Below, in pieces: positions 51,225 through 58,911 of a DNA stretch of 64,000 bases. Both the position numbers and the translations under genes were made by a program. The first letter of the stretch is position 1; the number at the start of each line of letters is the position of its first letter. Source of the stretch: an uncultured Isosphaeraceae bacterium (GTDB taxonomy: Bacteria > Planctomycetota > Planctomycetia > Isosphaerales > Isosphaeraceae); the NCBI GenBank assembly GCA_937858365.1, contig CALLYK010000284.1:1-64000 (forward strand). Direction: 5' to 3'. The notes under the pieces are model-generated. The model saw nothing but the letters and a program-made list of their open reading frames with translations. It had not been told where the DNA came from and did not search any database.

Positions 51225-53951
51225 GTGGCGAGCAGGCGAACGCAGCGACCTCGACGAGTTCGGTGGTCCTCCTCACTCGATCTCCTGGAACCGCGCGCCT
51301 TGTTGGCCGCGCCGGTGCTTGACCCGATCGCGGCGGTTTCCCTCCCGGCCGGCAAGACGGAGTTCGTGCCGTTGACCGCGTCGGACGCCGACGGCGACCC
51401 GCTCACCTACACGGTGACGAGTGGCGGCGGGCCGGTCACGGCGGCCGTCCGCACGGGGCAATCGTATTTGAAGATGTCGGTCGCCAATTATGGAGACATG
51501 ACGTTTCAACTCTTTGACGACCTGGCGCCCAACACGGTCTCGACCATTGGCAACCTCGTCAACCAAGGGTTTTACAACGGGTTGACGTTCCATCGGGTGG
51601 TATCGAATTTCGTCATTCAGGGGGGCGACCCTCTGGGCAACGGCCAAGGGGGACCCGGCTTCAAGTTCGACGACGAGTTCAACCCCAACGCGATCTTCAG
51701 CGGCGACGGCCAGCTCGCCATGGCCAATTCGGGCAAGGACACCAACGGTTCGCAGTTCTTCGTGACGATGGGTCCCCAGCGCCCTCTCGATTTCAATCAC
51801 ACGATCTTCGGGCAGCTTGTGCGCGGTTTCAATGTCTTGCGCGCGATCGGCTCGGCGCCGAATTCGGGCGCTCCCAACAACACGCCCACCACACCGATCG
51901 TCATCACGTCGGCCTCGTTCGTGCAGGACAAGACCGACACGGTCCTCCTTCTCCGCGCACCCACGACGGGCGGCACGACCTTCACGGTGACCGTGAGCGA
52001 CGGCAAGGGGGGGAGCGACACCCAGACGTTCACGGCCACGGCCGCGCCCGACACCACCAACGACCCGCCGATCCTGGGGCCGGTCTCCAACCAGACGACC
52101 GTCACCAACACGCCGATCGCGATCCCGCTCACGTCGATCGACCTGGAAAACGACGCGGTGACCTACGCCGGCCAGTTGCTCGACAATCCGAGCAACGCCA
52201 CGTACACGGTGCAAGGCAACGTGGTCACGCTGACCCCCAACACGGGCTTCCGAGGCGACATCAAGCTCGCGGTGGGGGTGAAGCAAACAAACGCGACCAG
52301 CCGAGGCAGCACGAGCAACCCCTGGGACATCCAAGTGATCACGGTCCACGTGGTGGACCAACAGATCACGGCCCAGGGCGTGGACGTCTCGGCGGTTGAG
52401 GGGTCGGCGATTAGCAACGTCCCGGTGGCCACCTTCACGGCCATCGGCCCCGGTACGGCCGCCAATTTCGCGGCGACCATCGATTGGGGCGGCGGGACCA
52501 CGTCGACCGGGACGATCGCGGCCCGCGCTGGGGGCGGATTCGAGGTCCGGGGTTCGCGCCCGGCCTATCCCCGCTTCGGCGATTTCCCGATCGGCGTGAC
52601 CATCACCGACACGGTCGCCGGCGGCCAAGCGACCACCTCCAGTACGGCCAGACTGAGCGACGCCCCGCTCTCGTCCACTTTCAAGGCCGCGTCGCCGGCC
52701 TCAAGCACCCTCCAGTTTTCGGGGGTGGTCGCGATGGTGATCGACACCAATCCGGACTCGGTCGTTGGGGACCTCTCGGCCTCCGTGGATTGGGGTGACG
52801 GCACGACTTCAGCCGGGACGGTCCAAGCGGCGGCGGGCGGGGGTTACGAAGTCGCCGGCTCGCGGACCTACGCGACCCCAGGTAGTTACGCGGTCAAAGT
52901 GGCGATCGTCAGCGCCGGCGGGTCCACGACGAACGCGGCGGGCTCGATCGTGATCGGGCAGAGGATCACTCCCACGGCGCTCGACCTGACGACCACCGAA
53001 GGGACCGCGATCACGAATGTGCCTGTGGCCTCCTTCACGGCCTTGCGCCCGGACCCCGCCAACTTCACGGCGACCATCGACTGGGGCGGCGGGACCACGT
53101 CCAACGGGACCATCGCGACCCGCGCCGGGGGTGGCCTGGAAGTCCGGGGCTCGCGCCCCGCCTACGCACGCTTCGGCGCCTTTCCGATCGCCGTGACGAT
53201 CCAGGACGCGGCGGCGGGTGTCCAGGCGAACGTCGCCGGGACCGCGCGCGTGGCCGATGCGCCCTTGTCCGCGACCTTCGCGGCGCTCTCACCCCCCGCG
53301 AGGACCATGCAGGTCTCCGGCGTGATCGCGCGAGTGATCGACTCGAACCCGGCCTCCGCGATTGGGGACCTGACCGCGACGATCAACTGGGGCGACGGCA
53401 CAACTTCAGCCGGCACGCTTCGGGCCGCAAACGGCGGTTACGAGGTCCTCGGCACCAAGAACTACGCGGCGCCCGGCGCTTTCGCCGTCGGCGTTTCGAT
53501 CATGAGCGCGGGCGGGTCCTCGACCAGCGCGGCGGGCAGGCTCAACATCGTCGTGCCGCCGGTGAGCGTGGCCTCGGTTTCTCTCACACGCAATCGCCAG
53601 GGGGTCGTGAGCGCGATCACGGTCACGTTTACTGGGAACGTCGATCCCACAACAGCCCAGAACGTGAACAATTACCGACTCCTCACCGGCCCAGGCGCGG
53701 ACCGCCGCTTCGGCACGCGCGATGACGTCCGCCGCGCCTTCACGTCGGCGACCCTGGACGCGACCGGACGCATCGTGCGCCTGGTGCCATCGGGCCGTCT
53801 GGTGATGAACGCGGCCGGCCAACTGCGAATCAACGGCGTGCTCGACTTCCTGAAGCGCGCCCTCGACGGCGACCGCAACGGACAAGTCGGAGGTGAAGCG
53901 GTCGCGAACATCAGCGCGACGGGCAGCGTGAAAATAGCGAGCGTCCGATAA
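51225..53951 (+). CDS. LEPR-XLL exported cyclophilin with duplicated PKD-like repeats
   Basis: A 908-aa protein starting with GTG behind GGGAGGG. N-terminus LEPRALLAAP (residues 21-30) is a canonical LEPR-XLL export motif. An Ig-like strand region comes next, then a cyclophilin-type peptidyl-prolyl isomerase at about 80-235 (FHRVVSNFVIQGGDP, GQGGPGFKFDDEFN, NGSQFFVTMG). Four PKD-like modules with WGGGTTS or WGDGTTSAGT follow, arranged as a two-module block of 600 bp repeated in tandem. The C-terminus (TFTGNVDPTTAQNVNNYRLL, GDRNGQVGGEAV) resembles a dockerin/EF-hand-like loop. Extracellular. PPIase residues look intact. Confidence 0.86.
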   Translation: MASRRTQRPRRVRWSSSLDLLEPRALLAAPVLDPIAAVSLPAGKTEFVPLTASDADGDPLTYTVTSGGGPVTAAVRTGQSYLKMSVANYGDMTFQLFDDLAPNTVSTIGNLVNQGFYNGLTFHRVVSNFVIQGGDPLGNGQGGPGFKFDDEFNPNAIFSGDGQLAMANSGKDTNGSQFFVTMGPQRPLDFNHTIFGQLVRGFNVLRAIGSAPNSGAPNNTPTTPIVITSASFVQDKTDTVLLLRAPTTGGTTFTVTVSDGKGGSDTQTFTATAAPDTTNDPPILGPVSNQTTVTNTPIAIPLTSIDLENDAVTYAGQLLDNPSNATYTVQGNVVTLTPNTGFRGDIKLAVGVKQTNATSRGSTSNPWDIQVITVHVVDQQITAQGVDVSAVEGSAISNVPVATFTAIGPGTAANFAATIDWGGGTTSTGTIAARAGGGFEVRGSRPAYPRFGDFPIGVTITDTVAGGQATTSSTARLSDAPLSSTFKAASPASSTLQFSGVVAMVIDTNPDSVVGDLSASVDWGDGTTSAGTVQAAAGGGYEVAGSRTYATPGSYAVKVAIVSAGGSTTNAAGSIVIGQRITPTALDLTTTEGTAITNVPVASFTALRPDPANFTATIDWGGGTTSNGTIATRAGGGLEVRGSRPAYARFGAFPIAVTIQDAAAGVQANVAGTARVADAPLSATFAALSPPARTMQVSGVIARVIDSNPASAIGDLTATINWGDGTTSAGTLRAANGGYEVLGTKNYAAPGAFAVGVSIMSAGGSSTSAAGRLNIVVPPVSVASVSLTRNRQGVVSAITVTFTGNVDPTTAQNVNNYRLLTGPGADRRFGTRDDVRRAFTSATLDATGRIVRLVPSGRLVMNAAGQLRINGVLDFLKRALDGDRNGQVGGEAVANISATGSVKIASVR
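52380..53560 (+). repeat. Tandem 600 bp duplication inside the cyclophilin gene
   Basis: The block at 52380-52979 is repeated at 52980 onward. Each block encodes an EG(S/T)AI(S/T)NVPVA(T/S)FTA module with WGGGTTS, followed by a module with WGDGTTSAGT. Nucleotide similarity around the GGGACCACGTC stretches is high, indicating a fairly recent duplication. Confidence 0.75.
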
Positions 53952-53989
53952 GGCGCGACAAAGAGGGCCTTCGGAGCCGTCTTGGCGCA

Positions 53990-54472
53990 ATGATGGAGAG
54001 GTCCGCCGACGTGCTCGTCGTCATCGGCCGGCCCAAGGGCCCGCGCCGGTCGTACAAGCAGTGGGAAGAGGACGGGATCGCGCCACAGGTGATTTTCGAG
54101 GTCCTTTCGCCGAGCGACCGCTTGCACGAAATGATTCGCGAATATAGATGTTATCAAACATACGGTGTTGAGGAATATTACATTTACGACCAAGGCGATG
54201 ACACGTTGAGCGGCTGGGTACGTGAAGGAAGCGAACTCAGCGAATTCCCCACCATCAACGGCTGGACCAGTCCGCGATTGGGGGTCCGCTTCGACACCTC
54301 GCAGACACCGCTTCGTCTTTTCGGTCCCGACGATCGGCGCCTCCTGACTCCGCGGGAACAGCGGGCCCTGGAGGACTCCCGACGCCAAACGGAAGAAGCT
54401 CGTCGTCGAGCCGAAGAAGCGGAACGACGCGCAGAGCGATTGGCCGAGCGTCTGCGGGCCCTGGGGGGTTGA
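53990..54472 (+). pseudogene. Uma2 family gene lacking its N-terminal third
   Basis: A 160-codon frame beginning directly at the central Uma2 strand (SADVLVVIGRPKGPRRSYKQW) and continuing through QVIFEVLSPSDR, GVEEYYIYDQGDD and a coiled-coil end (RRQTEEARRRAEEAERRAERLAERLRALGG). Compared with the full gene at 46516 it lacks about 70 N-terminal residues, and the proline of the PD motif is Ala. The 38 bp upstream hold no trace of the missing part. Probably a relic, though a short protein could still be made. Confidence 0.7.
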
Positions 54473-54547
54473 CACGCACGCCTTGGGACCCAACGGTCCA
54501 GTGTAAACGCTCAATCTCGCCTCGCGACCGACGAATGCACGAAGGAA

Positions 54548-54565
54548 GGCGGAGGGACCTCCGCC
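54548..54565. terminator. 18 bp near-palindrome
   Basis: GGCGGAGG-GA-CCTCCGCC, an 8 bp stem with a 2-base gap. It sits 75 bp after the Uma2 relic and 30 bp before the next start. It may be a terminator-like or leader hairpin. Confidence 0.4.
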
Positions 54566-54594
54566 GCATCCGTGGTCCTTGGAGGTTTCTGACG

Positions 54595-54942
54595 ATGGTC
54601 CCGATCGAGGAACTCGTGTTCGTGGGCCTGAACGGGTACGCCTTGGCCCTCGACCGTCGGACGGGCGATTTGGTCTGGAAGAACTCGGACATGCATTCTG
54701 GCTACGTGACGCTCCTGCTTGACGGGGATCGCCTGATCGTCTCGACCAACGGCTACATCTACGCCCTCGACCCGCTGACGGGCAAGACGCTCTGGCACAA
54801 CCCGCTAAAGGGGTTCGGACAAGGGGCGCCCACCGCCCTGGTCTCGGTGCGGGGACAAGCGTCGGCCTCCCTGCTCCCGCAGGTCGCGGCGGAAATCGCC
54901 AAGGCGGCCGTCATGGCGGGGACGCCGGCGACATACGGGTAA
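54595..54942 (+). CDS. Short PQQ-like beta-propeller fragment protein
   Basis: A 115-aa protein with GGAGG ten bases before the ATG. It contains about one and a half blades of a PQQ/BamB-type propeller (FVGLNGYALALDRRTGDLVW, then VSTNGYIYALDPLTGKTLWHNPL), each with the Ala-x-Asp-x-x-(T)-G-x-x-x-W signature. A full propeller needs six to eight blades. The protein therefore either oligomerises or is the remnant of a longer one. No signal peptide, C-terminal tail of low complexity. Confidence 0.68.
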   Translation: MVPIEELVFVGLNGYALALDRRTGDLVWKNSDMHSGYVTLLLDGDRLIVSTNGYIYALDPLTGKTLWHNPLKGFGQGAPTALVSVRGQASASLLPQVAAEIAKAAVMAGTPATYG

Positions 54943-55503
54943 ACGTCGCAAGGCCCGCGATCCAAAAGTGACCATGGTCGCGGGACCCAACCGCGTTCGT
55001 CGGGTGTCGAGCGGGTGAACGGCCATGCGCTTGATGGACCCTGCGTACCCCGTCATGTTGTGTGTGGCCTGTTGAGGTTGGCCACGCGCTTTGAAGTGGG
55101 ACCTGGTCCGGGTCTTCCTCTCGTGCGGCTCGAAGTGGATCAGCCTTGAGATGCGAACATCCCGTCGTTCCGCTCCTGGTTGATCGTACGACCATCTCGC
55201 GAAGGGTGGATGCTCGCCCTGCCGATGGAGGCCCAGTGGGAACACGCGGCGCGAGCGGAAACGGCGACCTGTTACTTCTTCGGCGATGAAGAGCCGAAGT
55301 TGGGGGAATTGAGCCAAGCATGCAAGCAATCGCATCTTGGGGTGGAGGCCGATCCGGGTCGTAAGAGTTGTAGCATGATTTGTTCTTCGCGATGTTGTGC
55401 GGCGGCACCCCGTTCCACCGCGCTTCCGGACCCTCTATCATCATGGGACTTGCACGAGCCCTTCTTCCCGAACGGCGCGAAGGCGCTGGAACGAGGTCGT
55501 CCG
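54943..55503. other. 560 bp region with gene debris
   Basis: No intact gene. Contains the FGE-like remnant described separately. The rest shows weak coding character without matches I recognise. The last 60 bp hold the leader of the Gfo/Idh/MocA gene, whose GTG at 55504 is preceded by GAGG. Confidence 0.5.
55198..55320 (+). pseudogene. Formylglycine-generating enzyme (SUMF1/FGE) family fragment
   Basis: A stretch of about 40 codons reads [20 protein letters not shown] followed by [15 protein letters not shown]. This closely follows the FGE-sulfatase family consensus LPTEAEWEYAARAGT...YSFGDD...LG. Neither the preceding nor the following parts of that domain are present, and the frame drifts into unrelated sequence. 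It is a relic of a gene that once oxidised sulfatase cysteine or a related extracellular protein. Confidence 0.65.
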
Positions 55504-56853
55504 GTGAGAGCCATCAACCGTCGCCAGTTCACGACCGCCTCCGCGGCGGCCGGTTTGACCGCCTTGGGCGCCTCGAAGGTCCTTGGGGCCAATGATCGCG
55601 TCCGTCTCGGGTTCATCGGTCTGGGTAACCGGGGTGATCAAGTCCTCGACGCCTTCCTGCCCCACAAGGACGCCGAAGTGGCGGCCCTTTGCGATATCTA
55701 TCGCCCCTATGTGGACTTCGCGGCGGGCAAGGCCGGTGGCGACCCCGTCCGCGAGAAAGACTATCGCAAGGTCCTCGATCGCAAAGATGTCGATGCCGTT
55801 GTGATCTGCACGCCCGACCATTGGCATGCCTTGCAGATGATCCATGCTTGTCAGGCGAACAAAGATGTTTATGTCGAAAAGCCCCTCTCGCTCCGCGTGG
55901 CCGAGGGACGCGCCATGGTCGATGCCGCTCGCAAGTATCAGCGCGTGACCCAGGTCGGCCTGCATCGACGTTCTTCGGCCTATTGCCGCGAGGCTTGCGA
56001 GTTGGTCCGTTCCGGCGCGCTGGGTCATGTCACGACCGCCCGGGCCTTTCACATCCAAAACGAATGGCCCAAGGGGATCGGTAACCCTCGCGAATCCACT
56101 CCCCCGGAAGGCTTCGACTGGGACGCCTGGCTCGGCCCGGCACCCTTGGTCCCTTACAACAAGAACCGGACCTTCTATCGCTTCCGCTGGTTTTACGACT
56201 ACTCCGGCGGCCAACTCACCAACTTCGGCGTCCATTACCTCGACATGATCCATTGGGCCCTCGGGCAAGAGGCCCCTCTCTCGGTCGTGGCCATGGGCGG
56301 TAAGTTCGCGGGAATGGAAGACAACCGCGAGGTCCCCGACACCCTGGAAGTCATCTGGACCTACCCCTCTCAGACCCTCGTGACCTTCTCCCAGTTCAAC
56401 GCCACATCGCCGGCCGCTTCGGTCCAGAAACGCGCTGAGATTGAATTTCGCGGGACCAAGGGGACCATGTACATTTATTCCAATGGCTATGAGATCGTCC
56501 CCGACGAGATCACACCTAACGAGTTCACGGCGCGGACGCCCGTGGACCGCGCTTCCGAAAAGGGCTACCGCAAGGGGGCGGCACCCCAAATCAAGGAGGC
56601 CCGGGGCACCGGCGACGCCAACACGACACACCACGCACGCAACTTCCTTGATTGCGTGAAGGGCCGGGCCCGCTGCCATTGCGACGTCGAGACCGGCCAT
56701 CGGGACACGACTGCCGCGCTCATCGGCAACATCGCGCACCAAACGCGGTCCTATCTCGTATGGGACGGCGCTTCAGAGCGCTTCACCAATAACGACGAGG
56801 CCAACAAACACCTTTCGTACGAGTATCGACCGCCCCACAAACTGATTGTTTGA
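55504..56853 (+). CDS. Gfo/Idh/MocA family oxidoreductase, Tat-exported
   Basis: A 449-aa NAD(P)-dependent oxidoreductase. [19 protein letters not shown] is a Tat signal. [16 protein letters not shown] is the Rossmann motif, [15 protein letters not shown] the following strand, and DVYVEKPLS carries the catalytic Lys. [20 protein letters not shown] supplies His/Asp. This family oxidises sugars or inositols and is massively expanded in planctomycetes. The GTG at 55504 is preferred over upstream TTG 55180, whose extra part is FGE debris. Confidence 0.92.
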   Translation: MRAINRRQFTTASAAAGLTALGASKVLGANDRVRLGFIGLGNRGDQVLDAFLPHKDAEVAALCDIYRPYVDFAAGKAGGDPVREKDYRKVLDRKDVDAVVICTPDHWHALQMIHACQANKDVYVEKPLSLRVAEGRAMVDAARKYQRVTQVGLHRRSSAYCREACELVRSGALGHVTTARAFHIQNEWPKGIGNPRESTPPEGFDWDAWLGPAPLVPYNKNRTFYRFRWFYDYSGGQLTNFGVHYLDMIHWALGQEAPLSVVAMGGKFAGMEDNREVPDTLEVIWTYPSQTLVTFSQFNATSPAASVQKRAEIEFRGTKGTMYIYSNGYEIVPDEITPNEFTARTPVDRASEKGYRKGAAPQIKEARGTGDANTTHHARNFLDCVKGRARCHCDVETGHRDTTAALIGNIAHQTRSYLVWDGASERFTNNDEANKHLSYEYRPPHKLIV

Positions 56854-56929
56854 ATGTCCCATTCTGACGGTCGAGATGCGAACGAATTTCCAATGAACAA
56901 GTCGTGGTTAGAGCGAACGCCCCTCAGGC

Positions 56930-56958
56930 TTGTCGGCGAGGGGCCGGGCGGTTAGAAT
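56930..56958 (+). promoter_or_regulatory. Sigma-70-like promoter of the small basic protein gene
   Basis: TTGTCG (56930-56935), 17 bp spacer, TAGAAT (56953-56958). The predicted start is about 35 bases before the ATG at 57000. Confidence 0.55.
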
Positions 56959-56999
56959 TTCTTTTCTTGTACGCGGACCACGGAATTCGGGAGTTGGTG

Positions 57000-57191
57000 A
57001 TGTCGATCGACAAGAGCCTCAAGAAGGGGGGGAGCTTGGCCCGTTCCCGCAACGTGCTCAAGCGGGCCGAGCGCCTCGCTTTGCTTCAGGAAGACGACCG
57101 CTGGAAGCCCTCTCAGGGGGTCTTCAACCTGCCCAAGACCAAGTCGCGACGCTTGGCCCCCGGTCAGTCCGGTCCCAAACGGCCTGAATAA
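57000..57191 (+). CDS. Small basic protein (TIGR04137-like)
   Basis: A 63-aa, strongly basic protein: MSIDKSLKKGGSLARSRNVL followed by KRAERLALLQEDDRWK and FNLPKTKSRRL. This matches the 'small basic protein' family shared by planctomycetes, verrucomicrobia and chlamydiae. Its charge and conservation suggest binding to rRNA or a nucleoprotein, but function is not established. GGGAG precedes the ATG and a good promoter lies upstream. It is a useful lineage marker. Confidence 0.85.
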   Translation: MSIDKSLKKGGSLARSRNVLKRAERLALLQEDDRWKPSQGVFNLPKTKSRRLAPGQSGPKRPE

Positions 57192-57208
57192 GCAATTGCG
57201 CGGTCGGC

Positions 57209-57493
57209 TCAGGCCACGTCGAGCGAAACCAGCGCGGCGGCCATTTTGAAGTCCAGGTCCGTGAGGCCGCCGTCGGCGTGAGTCGAAAGCTCCACGCGCA
57301 CGCTTCGGTAACTGAGGACGATGTCGGGGTAGTGTCCCATGCGCTCCGCGAGGTCCGTCACCTGGCGCGCGAATTCGAGCGCCAGGCGGGCCGACGCGAA
57401 TTGCCACGAGCGGACCAACTCGTCACCGACTCGTTCCCATCCCTTGATTTCCGCTAGACGATCTCGTATCTCCGCTTCGCTCAGCTTGGCCAT
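57209..57493 (-). CDS. 4a-hydroxytetrahydrobiopterin dehydratase (PCD)
   Basis: A 94-aa protein, normal PCD length. It dehydrates pterin-4a-carbinolamine. Motif: MGHYPDIVLSYRSVRVEL then STHADGGLTDLD, where the first of the family's paired histidines (usually HHP) is followed by Tyr (HYP); the distal TH...GGLT..D is intact. The ATG at 57493 has GGGAGG five bases upstream; the open frame to 57634 is rejected. Monocistronic. Confidence 0.9.
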   Translation of the reverse strand: MAKLSEAEIRDRLAEIKGWERVGDELVRSWQFASARLALEFARQVTDLAERMGHYPDIVLSYRSVRVELSTHADGGLTDLDFKMAAALVSLDVA

Positions 57494-57658
57494 GGGGACC
57501 TCCCGGCCCTTGGCGACATTGGCATTGGGCGGGGGTGATGGACGCCCCCAACGCCATCGTCCCGGCGCGATCCTGATTATTTCCGGGCGCTCGCCCTTTG
57601 AGCAAGGGGGCCGCGGCCCGACCAAGCGCGACATTCTTCAGCCACCCGCGAACTCGGA

Positions 57659-58468
57659 ATGACCCTCATCCTGACCGCCTTTTGCATGGCCGTTGTGGTC
57701 GCGAGCCTGCTCGGCGGCGGTCTGCCTCTGGCGTCGGTCCTGACCCATACCCGATTGCAGATCTACTTGAGCGCCGCAGCCGGCGTGATGCTTGGGGCCG
57801 CCTTCTTTCACATGCTGCCCGAAGCGGTCGAGGCCGGTTCGTCCGGCAGCCTGCGCTGGGCGGCGGGCGGACTGCTTGCGCTCTTCCTTCTGGAACGCTT
57901 CTTCGCCTACCACCATCACGAGGCCCCGGAAGTCGATCACGTCCACGACCACCACCACCACCACCACGCCGAGACGGGGCAGGCCTGGCACTGGGGGGCG
58001 GCCGTTTTTGGGCTGGCGGTCCATTCCCTCGTGGGGGGCGTGGCCTTGGCGAGCGCCGTGGCCGCCGACATGGCCGGGCGCGGACGATTGGGACCGGTCG
58101 CCTGGGGGGCCTTCCTGGCCACCGTGATGCACAAGCCGGCCGACGCCTTGACGATTGTCAGTCTCATGTTGCGGGCCGGTTCGTCGCGCATGCGGGTCCA
58201 TCTGGTGAACCTGGCCTTCGCGATGATGGTCCCGCTTGGGGTCGTGCTTTTCACGGCCGGACTGAGCACGCTGCCGGCGGAATCGGCCCGAAACCTGCGA
58301 GCCAACGCCCTCGCCTTCTCGGCCGGCACCTTCCTATGCATCTCGCTAAGCGACTTACTTCCCGAACTGCATTTTCACGCCCACGACCGCCTGAAACTCA
58401 CCCTCTCCTTGCTCGCCGGGTTCAGCTTGATGGCCCTGACCGGCGGCTTGGACTGGATGTTCCATTGA
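57659..58468 (+). CDS. ZIP family metal transporter
   Basis: A 269-aa membrane protein with about eight helices. It starts in a transmembrane helix (TLILTAFCMAVVVASLLGGG). GVMLGAAFFHMLPEAVEA follows. A His-rich cytoplasmic loop lies near residues 88-107 (DHVHDHHHHHHAE). Helix IV carries VHSLVGGVALAS and helix V VMHKPADALTIV, equivalents of the ZIP metal-site H-x-x-x-x-G and H-x-x-P-x-D. Predicted uptake of Zn or Fe. Confidence 0.9.
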   Translation: MTLILTAFCMAVVVASLLGGGLPLASVLTHTRLQIYLSAAAGVMLGAAFFHMLPEAVEAGSSGSLRWAAGGLLALFLLERFFAYHHHEAPEVDHVHDHHHHHHAETGQAWHWGAAVFGLAVHSLVGGVALASAVAADMAGRGRLGPVAWGAFLATVMHKPADALTIVSLMLRAGSSRMRVHLVNLAFAMMVPLGVVLFTAGLSTLPAESARNLRANALAFSAGTFLCISLSDLLPELHFHAHDRLKLTLSLLAGFSLMALTGGLDWMFH

Positions 58469-58555
58469 TGAGGCTCAAGTCGGGCGTGACGACCGCCCGA
58501 TTGGGGCTGGTGTGGATCGTCACAACACGCACACTAGTCCCAAGGGACAGGTGGA

Positions 58556-58744
58556 ATGAAGGGTTCGGGCCGACTCGTTCTTTTCGGGATGTTGTTGTCG
58601 CTGCTCGTCGGCCCGGGTTGCGCTTCGTGGGAAGCGCGGAGGTTTCAGCGTCGTGATCAGGGGGCGTCGATCGGAGTGGATTGGGGAGAGGTCCCGCGCG
58701 GCGCGACGGTCCCACCGGCCGCCTTGGGCGTTGATCTGATTTAG
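58556..58744 (+). CDS. Small lipoprotein-like protein
   Basis: A 62-aa product. Signal-like N-terminus MKGSGRLVLFGMLLSLLVGP ending GC at residue 22, resembling a lipoprotein cleavage site. The tail is Arg/Gly-rich (RFQRRDQGASIGVDWGEVPRG). AGGTGG lies near the ATG. No domain. Perhaps an accessory of the porin that follows 168 bp later. Confidence 0.5.
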   Translation: MKGSGRLVLFGMLLSLLVGPGCASWEARRFQRRDQGASIGVDWGEVPRGATVPPAALGVDLI

Positions 58745-58911
58745 GCCCTGGACCCATGTCAAGATCGCGATAATCGGAAAAGTCTCACTCGCCGGACTGG
58801 GACTGGTCGATCTAGGGTCTGTGGCGGCTGGAGTCCCCCCGTCCGGCCCGCGCCCTTGGTGAACGTCGTTCCCAGGACACGTTCCGAGACCTCCGGCAGG
58901 GCTTGCCTTAT

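Noticed and set aside
51273-52628. 451-codon minus-strand frame inside the cyclophilin gene
   Set aside because: Antisense shadow with Arg/His/Asp-rich composition and no recognisable protein; the sense gene is well supported.
54911-55444. 177-codon minus-strand frame across the debris region
   Set aside because: Antisense to the FGE-like fragment and without any recognisable motif.
57940-57970. CAC microsatellite
   Set aside because: Codes for the His-rich metal loop expected in a ZIP transporter; no sign of a non-coding repeat.
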